Positions 8,408 to 16,134 of a stretch of 34,529 bases of DNA are shown in pieces. The notes beneath the pieces are model-generated. The model searched no databases. It was not told the origin of the DNA and saw nothing but the letters and a program-made list of their open reading frames with translations. Each line of letters opens with the position of its first letter. Within the stretch, counting starts at the first letter, position 1. Origin of the DNA: Chlamydiota bacterium (lineage in GTDB: Bacteria > Chlamydiota > Chlamydiia > Chlamydiales > Rhabdochlamydiaceae); NCBI GenBank assembly GCA_013287365.1, contig JABDDY010000004.1:1-34529 (forward strand), written 5' to 3'. A program made the position numbers and the translations under genes.

Positions 8408-9250
8408 TTATTTTGCAACGAGAGATCGCTCGAAATAACGCTTGTACGTTTTAGCATCAGAAAAGTAAATAAATGAAGACAAATTATTTTCTTTACATGA
8501 TAGAATATCTTCCTTATTCAGCTGACAAGCCAGCTTGTTCATACGAGGCAGAATATGCATTTCGCATTGGTCACCAATTTCTATCATGATCCATTGCCTC
8601 TTCATTTTTTGAGCGGCCGCTCCCATTGTTCCAGAACCTGAAAAACCATCCAAAACCAAGTCTTCTTCTTTAGTAGTCAGCTGAAGAAGATAACTCATTA
8701 AACGTTCAGGCTTTGGTGTAGAAAAAATATTTTTGTCTCCAAATAATTCCTTAGACTCCGCTAGCGCATCTGCTTGCCCTCCAACCTCGGATTCTAACCA
8801 AACAGTACGAGGTCTAGTGTTGTTTTCAAAATTGAAAGCAGCAGATCGTCTATATCCTACTAAATAAGTATGGTCTAATTGAAATTTACCTTTATACCCG
8901 TCCCAATTGATTTTGTGTTGCCATATCACGGTTGCTAAAAAATTCTCTCTGCCAAAAATTTGATCACACAAGATTTTAAGATTATATAATTCTGAATCAT
9001 CAATGCTGATCCAAATAGACCCATCTTCTCTCATAAGTTTTGCTAAAATTTTCATTCTGTCACGCATCATCTGAAGCCATTTCTTGCTTTTTCGATCATC
9101 TTTGAAATGCTTTCGATTAATGCCTGTATTGTATGGAGGATCTAAATAAACACATTTAATAGTTTTTGCGTGAGTTTTTGATAATATTTTTAAAACCCTT
9201 AGATTGTCTGACTTAAATAGTAAATTAATTTTTAATTCATTTTCTCTCAT
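8408..9250 (-). CDS. Site-specific DNA methyltransferase (beta-class, type III Mod-like), DPPY motif
   Basis: KCVYLDPPYNTGINRKHFKDDRKSKKWLQMMRDRM (motif IV) and DLVLDGFSGSGTMGAAAQKMKRQWIMIEIGDQ (motif I). No adjacent restriction subunit visible. Confidence 0.85.
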   Translation of the reverse strand: MRENELKINLLFKSDNLRVLKILSKTHAKTIKCVYLDPPYNTGINRKHFKDDRKSKKWLQMMRDRMKILAKLMREDGSIWISIDDSELYNLKILCDQIFGRENFLATVIWQHKINWDGYKGKFQLDHTYLVGYRRSAAFNFENNTRPRTVWLESEVGGQADALAESKELFGDKNIFSTPKPERLMSYLLQLTTKEEDLVLDGFSGSGTMGAAAQKMKRQWIMIEIGDQCEMHILPRMNKLACQLNKEDILSCKENNLSSFIYFSDAKTYKRYFERSLVAK

Positions 9251-9284
9251 ATAAAACTAGAGGAGTGGTTTTTAATAACGATGT

Positions 9285-9776
9285 TTAATTGCGAATGCGT
9301 TCCACCTTATTAAATTGCCAGCTTTGATCATCTTCGAGCAAGTTGTAATCGAGATTTGGAAAAATTTCCTGTAGAGGCCTGCAATATGGGCGTAAATTAG
9401 GATCTTCTACGGATTCTAATGTATATATACTTATACCTATTGCAATAGCATATCCAATTTCTAATACAGCTGCTTTTCCTAAATATCCCCCTACATTTGC
9501 TACTGTAAGAAAAGTTGATTGTCTGATCTTTGCGAATACAGAATCCTGTAGTAATTTAGGATGTGATACTGGATCAGAGTTTAGGATAATAAATTCTTCG
9601 TCAGGATTAATAGCTAGATCACCTGTTGGAGACAATACAGAAACACAGCATTGCTCAAGCTCTTTTTTTAATAATGAAATTTGGGGTAAATGCTTACGAA
9701 ATGATCCACTAATTACAGTAGAAAGAGAATTTTCATATTTTGAGCTCTTGGAAAGATTAAAACTTTCGCTAAACAT
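9285..9776 (-). CDS. Nucleoside 2-deoxyribosyltransferase-like protein
   Basis: SGSFRKHLPQISLLKKELEQCCVSVLSPTGD…EEFIILNSDP…TVANVGGYLGKAAVLEIGYAIAIGISIYTLE. Confidence 0.6.
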   Translation of the reverse strand: MFSESFNLSKSSKYENSLSTVISGSFRKHLPQISLLKKELEQCCVSVLSPTGDLAINPDEEFIILNSDPVSHPKLLQDSVFAKIRQSTFLTVANVGGYLGKAAVLEIGYAIAIGISIYTLESVEDPNLRPYCRPLQEIFPNLDYNLLEDDQSWQFNKVERIRN

Positions 9777-10338
9777 AAGAAGGTCCTCTCTGTAGGTTTT
9801 CTAATTTTTCTTTTACTAATTTAAATGCTTCCCCTTGCGCTGTTAATAAATTTAATTTTTGAAATTCTGTTAATGTTACCCAATTAAAAGCGGAATGTTC
9901 TTCAAGGCGGATAGAAACAGAGGGAAGGTGGGAAAGATAAGCATGAAAAACGTATAGCCCATATTCTCCATCGGAAGGAGTGCGGCTTAAAGCAGTGCCT
10001 AAAAGTTGGGGTGTCAGTATATATTCAATCTGGGTTTCTTCTTGTATTTCTCTAATTAAACCAGTAATAGGTAATTCACCTTCTATTAGTTTGCCACCTG
10101 GAATTCCCCAAAGCTTATATTGCGCATCCTTGCGAGCTCTTTGTAAGACTAAAAATTTATCTTCGTGTTGCAAAAAACATGTTACTACTTGTATTGGAGG
10201 CAAATGTTTGCTGGATGGGTCCCAAGGTTTTAAATATTTAAATGATTGAGATTTCAAATCTATGATCATATCACCCTCATATGGCCTCTTGTAAAATTCA
10301 ACTTTTTTGCCAGAATTTTTTGATAAGTCACGCTCCAA
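9769..10338 (-). CDS. NUDIX hydrolase
   Basis: Nudix box GGKLIEGELPITGLIREIQEETQIEY. Overlaps the downstream deoxyribosyltransferase-like gene by 8 nt (translational coupling). Confidence 0.85.
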   Translation of the reverse strand: MERDLSKNSGKKVEFYKRPYEGDMIIDLKSQSFKYLKPWDPSSKHLPPIQVVTCFLQHEDKFLVLQRARKDAQYKLWGIPGGKLIEGELPITGLIREIQEETQIEYILTPQLLGTALSRTPSDGEYGLYVFHAYLSHLPSVSIRLEEHSAFNWVTLTEFQKLNLLTAQGEAFKLVKEKLENLQRGPSYV

Positions 10339-10531
10339 CCATCATGGTTTTTTGTTCGTTCACTATTACCAGGTACTTTAGACTACAATCATAATTAATA
10401 GATCTTGAAAAATCAAGAAAATATGAAAAGGAGTCTAATGGGCTGTGGTTACTCTCGAAAAACCGGATTCCTAACTTGCCCTTTGTCTCTCTAAAAACTG
10501 TCTAAGAATAAGCTGAATGGTGTGGTTTAAA

Positions 10532-10620
10532 TGGGGGCAACTCTACAGATGGGCTGACTAATACCGGCAGCAACGCTCTTGCAGAAAGCACACCCTCCAG
10601 AATCAACGCATCGAATAACC
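10532..10620 (+). pseudogene. Short remnant resembling the N-terminal region of the Rhs protein (DGLTNTGSNALAEST)
   Basis: Nucleotides gatgggctgactaataccggcagc… vs gatggactgactaacactggtagt… inside the Rhs gene (about 16487 onward). Confidence 0.45.
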
Positions 10621-10622
10621 TT

Positions 10623-11171
10623 CTAGTTGATTTCGCAGAGAGCCCCTGTCTTTTCTGGCTGAAGTGATACTCCTAAGTCGTTGGAACTTTCCTTCGGTGG
10701 AAGACGGAAATCCATGGCTCTTACGCCCTTGAGATTCAGTTTCCTTAACCTGTAGCTTAAAAGTAGCCACCCTAATTCGAGAAAAAGTCCTATCGTTGCA
10801 CAGGTAGAACAAAAAATGAATACTCCAAAACTTTGGTGGAGATCTGAGTGGATCGAATTCATATTCAAAATCATTGCGTTAACGTCTCCCCCTATTATAG
10901 TGCCCACTAACCTCAGAAGCATTAGGAGTGTGAGGAAACGGGTGCCAGATTTTCTATAGGAAAAGTGAAAGAGCAAGAGGAGGATCGGTACTGCTACTAA
11001 GGAGAACCCCAGGCACATGCTTAATTGATAAGCAAAAGATTGCTGCTGTAGAAAAACATACGACACTAAAGCGTTGGCAGCGAAAAAATAAACAGGATAA
11101 ATTATGGAAGAAACAAACCAGCTCTCCTTGATGTGTCGTTCATTTTCACCGATGTAGTGTTGTAGAAACAT
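10623..11171 (-). CDS. Hypothetical membrane protein (multiple TM segments)
   Basis: 182-aa ORF with 4-5 hydrophobic segments. Confidence 0.6.
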   Translation of the reverse strand: MFLQHYIGENERHIKESWFVSSIIYPVYFFAANALVSYVFLQQQSFAYQLSMCLGFSLVAVPILLLLFHFSYRKSGTRFLTLLMLLRLVGTIIGGDVNAMILNMNSIHSDLHQSFGVFIFCSTCATIGLFLELGWLLLSYRLRKLNLKGVRAMDFRLPPKESSNDLGVSLQPEKTGALCEIN

Positions 11172-11642
11172 TCGCTCTCCTTTCGTTTCTCAATTCCAAT
11201 CCAAAGAATACCTTCGTGCGCTGATCAAGCAATATGACAGGTTCAGGCAGTCTTTTTTCAAGAACTTTGGCGACAATCCTTTTTTCTTTTTTACAGAGCG
11301 CGTGACGCAGCCAGACCGCTCCTGCTTTTCATGCATCGGCCCTCTGTTTGTTTTTGAACGCCTTCAATTATGCTCATCTTTTGATTTGTCTCAATCACTT
11401 TCTATCTCTCGGCCAGCCCTTGCGGCGTTTTTCTCTAGAGAAGACGGGCGCTTAAATGGCAGAAGTCGAGTCTGAGAGAAGTTTTTGCGGACAGTGGAAG
11501 CCAGAAATTTTTGCAGGCAGTTCTTTTGTTCAAAATGGTTGCACAATAATTTGCGGACATACTAAATTAGAGTCTGAAATTTAATAAAACATCATAAAAA
11601 TATTGAAGTCATAAATAAAAATTACAAGAGATTAAGAAAAAA

Positions 11643-11837
11643 ATGCAGGATGAAAAAAAAGTACCCGAGAATGGTGTTTCTTCACAGATCAAGTTTTTCC
11701 AGGAAATCGTCAGGCTTCAAGCTGAGGTTCTAAAGTTGCAAATCGACAACTCTTACCTGAAAATCGAAGTCAAGGCTCTAGAAGAGGTCTTAAAACTTCG
11801 TGAGCAAAAAGCTCCTCATCAAAAAGATTGTCCTTAG
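11643..11837 (+). CDS. Small coiled-coil protein (64 aa)
   Basis: FFQEIVRLQAEVLKLQIDNSYLKIEVKALEEVLKLREQ heptad-like pattern; no other support. Confidence 0.4.
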   Translation: MQDEKKVPENGVSSQIKFFQEIVRLQAEVLKLQIDNSYLKIEVKALEEVLKLREQKAPHQKDCP

Positions 11838-12014
11838 AGTACTTGCTAGAGTTTAAAACTCTGGATGCAGACTTCAAGTCGGATGCGGCGTAGGCCTCTT
11901 CTCGTCGAAGAGGTGTCTTCGTTGATATGCACGTCGCGCTTTTGCACGTTCAAAGATGCACGGGGACTGCTAATGTCTGTTTCTGGAAAAATCTGTGAAG
12001 TGCCCTTGAACAGG

Positions 12015-12060
12015 TGTGCTGCTAAGCTGTTTTCTGAGAGGAAAATCGCTTAGCAGCACA
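12015..12060 (+). repeat. Perfect 13-bp inverted repeat TGTGCTGCTAAGC…GCTTAGCAGCACA (20-nt loop)
   Basis: Arms 12015-12027 and 12048-12060. The duplicated copy near 12967 has a degenerate right arm. Confidence 0.7.
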
Positions 12061-12206
12061 TCTCAGCAGAAAATTAGTCTAGAATTATTTACTTTTTTAT
12101 TTATCTAGATTGATTTTTTGATATTGATTTTATTCACGAGAAATTCATAATTCCTTAGCATGCCATTTTTTGGCTGTTTAATTTTTATTTAACCACGAGG
12201 AATATT

Positions 12207-12950
12207 ATGACAGCAACGAACGCAACATACATGACCTGGGCGACATCAACGACAACGACAACCCCAATAGCCACTACAACGACAACTTCAACAAGACCAA
12301 TATCATCCACCGCAACAACGTCATCGATAACATCCATGACATCAACCACCAGCACAACTAGCTCAACGCTTACTTCTGCGACCATTCCACCTTATGCCGA
12401 TCTATCCAGACCGTTTACACCTCGCGCGGATGATGGAGATGATGAATATTACGGGGAAGGCCCAGTGAGCTTGGAAACCATGGAAGACCCTGTTATATAT
12501 TGTCCCAATGGGCATACAGCCGACAGAAAATTGGTGTATGCTATTTTTGCCAGAGCACAGCAAAAGGGTATTCAACCCATATGCCCCTGCGACGGATTAC
12601 CAATTGATCGTGCTCATGTGATCCCCAATCTTTTTGCTAAAAGCGCTATTGTTCGAGAGGCTAGCCTAAAAATAGCCGAGGCAGATCCTGTTATGTATTG
12701 TCCCAATGGGCATACAGCCGACAGAAAATTAGTGTATGCTATTTTTGCCAGAGCGCAGCAAGAGGGTGTTCAACCCATATGTCCCTGCGACGGATTACCC
12801 ATTGATCGTGCTCATGTGGTCCCCAATCTTTTTGCTAGAAGCGCTATTGTTCGAGAGGCTAGCCTAAAAATAGCCGAGGCAGAAAGAGAAGTTCAGTTGG
12901 CTTGGAAGCAAGGGTACTTCTGGAACATCCGTTCCTGGAAAAATCTGTAA
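12207..12950 (+). CDS. Tandem double U-box protein, coiled coil lost (truncated paralog)
   Basis: Thr-rich N-terminus. The module DPVIYCPNGHTADRKLVYAIFARAQQKGIQPICPCDGLPIDRAHVIPNLFAKSAIVREASLKIAEA occurs twice with a 198-nt (66-codon) period. Confidence 0.8.
   Translation: MTATNATYMTWATSTTTTTPIATTTTTSTRPISSTATTSSITSMTSTTSTTSSTLTSATIPPYADLSRPFTPRADDGDDEYYGEGPVSLETMEDPVIYCPNGHTADRKLVYAIFARAQQKGIQPICPCDGLPIDRAHVIPNLFAKSAIVREASLKIAEADPVMYCPNGHTADRKLVYAIFARAQQEGVQPICPCDGLPIDRAHVVPNLFARSAIVREASLKIAEAEREVQLAWKQGYFWNIRSWKNL
12486..12881 (+). repeat. Two direct 198-nt repeats encoding duplicated U-box domains
   Basis: First unit 12486-12683, second 12684-12881; nearly identical by eye. Confidence 0.85.
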
Positions 12951-13162
12951 AGTGCCCTTGAGCAGATGTGCTGCTAAGCTGTTTCCCGAGATGGAAATGC
13001 CTTGGCAGTGCATTCTAATAAAAAATTAATCTAGAATTATTTACTTTTTTTATTTATATAGAATGATTTTTTGATATTGACCTTATTCACGAAATATTCA
13101 TAATTCCTTAGCATGCCATTTTTTTGGCTATTTAGTATTTTTATTTAACCAAAAGGAATATT

Positions 13163-14203
13163 ATGACAGCAACGAACGCAACATGCATGACCTGGACGAC
13201 ATCAACGACAACGACAGCCCCAACAACCACTACAACCACTACAACGACAACTTCAACAAGACCAGTATCATCCACCGCAACAACGTCATCGATAACATCC
13301 ATGACATCAACCACCAGCACGACTAGCTCAACATTTACTCCTGCCACCACTCCACCTTATGCCGATCCATTCAGACCGTTTACACCTCGCGCAGATGACG
13401 AGGGTTGTCTGGAAGACCCGGTGAGCTTGGAAACCATGGAAGACCCTGTTATATATTGTTCCAACGGGCATACAGGCGACAGAAAATCGGTGGAGGCTAT
13501 TTTTGAAAGAGCTCGGCAAAAGGGTATTCAACCCCTATGCCCACACGACCGATTACCAATTAATCGTGCTCATGTGATCCCCAATCTTTTTGCTAAAAAT
13601 GCTATTGCTCGAGAGGCTGAACTAAAAAAAATAGAGGCCAAACGAGTAGAAGAGCTGGTAAACTTTAGAAGTACTGAACCAGGGGCTCAATATACGGCGC
13701 TTGTAGAATTAATCAGCAAGCAAACCTATGCCATAGAGCAGATGACAGGCGACATGGACAGTCTACGGCGTGACAATCTGATGATGAGCCGTCGTATCGA
13801 ACAGCAGAATGGTCAAATCGTACAGCTGAATGGTCAAATCGTACAGCAGAATGGTCAAATCGCACAGCTGAATGGCCGTATCGTACAGCAGAATGGCCTT
13901 ATCGGACAGCAGAATGGTCAAATCGTACAGCTGAATGGTCTAATCGATAATCTGATGGATCAAGCCAATAATCTGATTAATCAATCTAATAATCTGACTG
14001 GTCAAGTCAATGACCTAGCTAAAGCTCGTGAGGCAGAAAAATCAGAATATGAACAGAAATTAGCGCTTTTTACGACACAGTTAACCGCGGCACAGGTTGC
14101 TACTAAGCAGCTTGCAAATATCAAAGCTATGTGTGTGTGTGAATGGCTGCTAGTATCTTTGGGTATAACATCGGTTGACACCGTAGCCAACAGAGGTCTC
14201 TAG
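13163..14203 (+). CDS. U-box domain protein with expanded heptad (21-nt) repeat coiled coil
   Basis: LEDPVSLETMEDPVIYCSNGHTGDRKSVEAIFERARQKGIQPLCPHDRLPINRAHVIPNLFAKNAIAREAELKK, then IVQLNGQ IVQQNGQ IAQLNGR IVQQNGL… . Confidence 0.85.
   Translation: MTATNATCMTWTTSTTTTAPTTTTTTTTTTSTRPVSSTATTSSITSMTSTTSTTSSTFTPATTPPYADPFRPFTPRADDEGCLEDPVSLETMEDPVIYCSNGHTGDRKSVEAIFERARQKGIQPLCPHDRLPINRAHVIPNLFAKNAIAREAELKKIEAKRVEELVNFRSTEPGAQYTALVELISKQTYAIEQMTGDMDSLRRDNLMMSRRIEQQNGQIVQLNGQIVQQNGQIAQLNGRIVQQNGLIGQQNGQIVQLNGLIDNLMDQANNLINQSNNLTGQVNDLAKAREAEKSEYEQKLALFTTQLTAAQVATKQLANIKAMCVCEWLLVSLGITSVDTVANRGL
13796..14026 (+). repeat. 11 consecutive 21-nt heptad units (7 well conserved, 4 diverged) in the U-box gene
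   Basis: Units such as atcgtacagcagaatggtcaa, in frame. Confidence 0.85.
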
Positions 14204-14276
14204 CACTAACAGCACCTATGTCATAACTTGGTTTACACTTCGTCGGCCTCGAAAATTTGAACGTCGAGCTCGATTG

Positions 14277-14367
14277 CAGGTAGCCCTAAATATGGAAGCT
14301 CGCAAAGATAAAAATATAGAAATGTATAAAAAATAGAGGCTTTGGGTTACATATTTAGGGCTACCTG
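14277..14367. repeat. MITE-like inverted repeat: 18-bp perfect arms CAGGTAGCCCTAAATATG/CATATTTAGGGCTACCTG with ATTG direct flanks
   Basis: Arms 14277-14294 and 14350-14367; ATTG at 14273-14276 and 14368-14371. Confidence 0.7.
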
Positions 14368-14399
14368 ATTGTATAAAAAATGAAATTTAAGGTAAGAAA

Positions 14400-15020
14400 A
14401 TGAGCATACAACTATTCACGGCTGTAGACAGCAAAAAATTTGATTTTACAACACCTAATGTGACAGAATTTACTGTAGATGGTAAAGAATTTGTTCTGAT
14501 AGAGAGAATAGATCCCAGTACCGGGTTATCTCAAAAAGTTCTCCTTCATTATGATGAACTTTCTCTTGAACAGCAGATGTGCTATTCGCAAGAATTTTTA
14601 AAAAAGAATAAGATCGATTTTGAAGTATTAAAATGTAAGATAGTTCGCTTAGAAAGAGGAATAAGTTCTGTAGAAAGTGGAATAAGTACTGTGGCAAGAG
14701 GAATAAGTTCTGTAGAAAGAGGGATAAGTACTGTAGAAAGTGGAATAAGTTCTGTAGAAAGTGGAATAAGTTCTGTAGAAAAAAGAATAAATTCTGTAGG
14801 CATTGGAATGAGTTCTTTGGAAAGTAAGGTAAAGGACTTAGAAAGTGATATGAATAACTCGAAAGTAGAACGAGAAAAAAGGGCTCAAGATATGTTACAA
14901 AGTCTGGCAGAAATTAAAGAAATTCTTAATCCTGCGCAAGACAAGCAAAAACCTTCTTTCCTCGAGTCTTTTTGCTCCACACTTCAATCTTTTTTCTTCT
15001 CCCCTGGCGGCAACTCATGA
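14400..15020 (+). CDS. U-box-linked partner family protein with its own heptad repeat; possible -1 frameshift extension to 15064
   Basis: FTTPNVTEFTVDGKEFVLIERIDPSTG aligns with 15417 family; repeat GISSVES GISTVAR GISSVER… . Confidence 0.8.
   Translation: MSIQLFTAVDSKKFDFTTPNVTEFTVDGKEFVLIERIDPSTGLSQKVLLHYDELSLEQQMCYSQEFLKKNKIDFEVLKCKIVRLERGISSVESGISTVARGISSVERGISTVESGISSVESGISSVEKRINSVGIGMSSLESKVKDLESDMNNSKVEREKRAQDMLQSLAEIKEILNPAQDKQKPSFLESFCSTLQSFFFSPGGNS
14658..14825 (+). repeat. Eight 21-nt heptad units (ggaataagttctgtagaaagt)
   Basis: Read directly, in frame, encoding G-I-S-S-V-E-S-type heptads. Confidence 0.9.
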
Positions 15021-15050
15021 AACTTTTCTCTTCCTTATGGGGAAGTTGTT

Positions 15051-15075
15051 GCGGAAAAGAATAATTCTTTTCCGC
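15051..15075 (+). terminator. Perfect 11-bp hairpin GCGGAAAAGAA-TAA-TTCTTTTCCGC
   Basis: Conserved position after partner-family gene 14400. Confidence 0.5.
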
Positions 15076-15222
15076 TTGTTGTCAGGTGCTTCGCGATAGA
15101 AGTAAGGTAAGAGTGACGGGGGCTCTAGTTGGTCCCCGTCGATAGTGCGCATCACAACGTTAGCGTTACGCTTCGATTTTTTTTGGATGACAAATTCTGC
15201 CTTGTCGTGATTCAATCTTTCA

Positions 15223-15377
15223 GTATGAACCTTCTGCTTTTCTTTTTTCTCATTTCCTCCTCGCTCTTTGCTCGCATCGCGACAACCGAGAACCAGCCGA
15301 GCTTTCTTGTCGAGGGCATTGTCAGCGCTTCCAAGCCAGTAGCTTATGGTTTATCGGGCTCGAAATTTAAATTTTGA
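15223..15377 (+). pseudogene. Duplicated 5' fragment of the Rhs gene (signal peptide region only)
   Basis: MNLLLFFFLISSSLFARIATTENQPSFLVEGIVSA matches the Rhs N-terminus; the similarity ends at 15329 (gtcagcgct). Confidence 0.85.
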
Positions 15378-15416
15378 GCCTGACTGAGTTTGATAAACAA
15401 AAATTAAGGATTAAAA

Positions 15417-15977
15417 ATGAGTACAGATTTTAAATTGAGAACTCCAGAAGTTAGAGAGTTCTATGTAAATAACGAGCTATTTGTTCAGATAGACAGAACA
15501 AATTCAGAAACAAAAAAATCGGAATCTGTTGTCTTTAGTTATGATAAACTTTCTGATAGGCAACAACTGCAATATTTAGGTGGATGCGTACAGAAGGCAG
15601 CCGTCGACCTTGCGGACATGACACAAGAAGTAGGTCAGCTAAAGGAAAGAAGTGAAAAATTCAGCGCAGAACAGAGAAGACAGGCTGATACTTTAGAGAG
15701 TTTAAAAGACCTACTTTTAAACAATCCTCTCGCTAGATCTATTAACATGGAAGAAATTAAACGTAACTCAATTGGACAACATCTTTCAGATGAGTTTTAC
15801 CATGATGCGCTCTGTGGTTCATTGAACAATCAACCGTCTTCTCAGTCACAAGATAAGCAAGCACCTTCTTTCTTCGGGGCTTGCTGTCTCAAGCTTAAAT
15901 CTTTTTTCTCCTCTTGTTGGCAGGAACTCATGAAGCTTCTCTCTTTCTTATGGGGAAGTTGTTGCGGAAAAGAATAA
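15417..15977 (+). CDS. U-box-linked partner family protein with in-frame Cys-rich C-terminal tail
   Basis: Ends …KSFFSSCWQELMKLLSFLWGSCCGKE; paralog of 3038 and 14400. Confidence 0.8.
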   Translation: MSTDFKLRTPEVREFYVNNELFVQIDRTNSETKKSESVVFSYDKLSDRQQLQYLGGCVQKAAVDLADMTQEVGQLKERSEKFSAEQRRQADTLESLKDLLLNNPLARSINMEEIKRNSIGQHLSDEFYHDALCGSLNNQPSSQSQDKQAPSFFGACCLKLKSFFSSCWQELMKLLSFLWGSCCGKE

Positions 15978-15988
15978 TTCTTTTCCGC
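15964..15988 (+). terminator. Perfect 11-bp hairpin GCGGAAAAGAA-TAA-TTCTTTTCCGC
   Basis: Same hairpin as 15051-15075; the loop TAA is the stop codon of 15417..15977. Confidence 0.5.
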
Positions 15989-16134
15989 TTGTTGTCAGGT
16001 GCTTTGCGATGGAAGAAGGAAGAGGACGGGGGCTCTAGTTGGTCCCCGTCGATAGCGCGCATCACAACTTTAGCGTTACGCTTCGATTTTTTTTGGATGA
16101 CAAATTCTGCCTTGTCGTGATTCAATCTTTGAGT

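Noticed and set aside
10438-10494. Short peptide MGCGYSRKTGFLTCPLSL with an N-myristoylation-like MGC start and a purine-rich (aaaggagt) upstream site
   Set aside because: Only 18 codons with no paralog visible; too short to support as a gene.
12185-13350. Val/Asp-rich minus-strand ORFs (12185..12385, 13141..13350)
   Set aside because: Antisense readings of the ACA/ACG Thr-rich repeat tracts of the U-box genes; no independent support.
13796-14825. Interpretation of the 21-nt repeats as CRISPR or iterons
   Set aside because: Contiguous, in-frame, spacer-less units that preserve heptad periodicity; protein-level coiled-coil repeats explain them.
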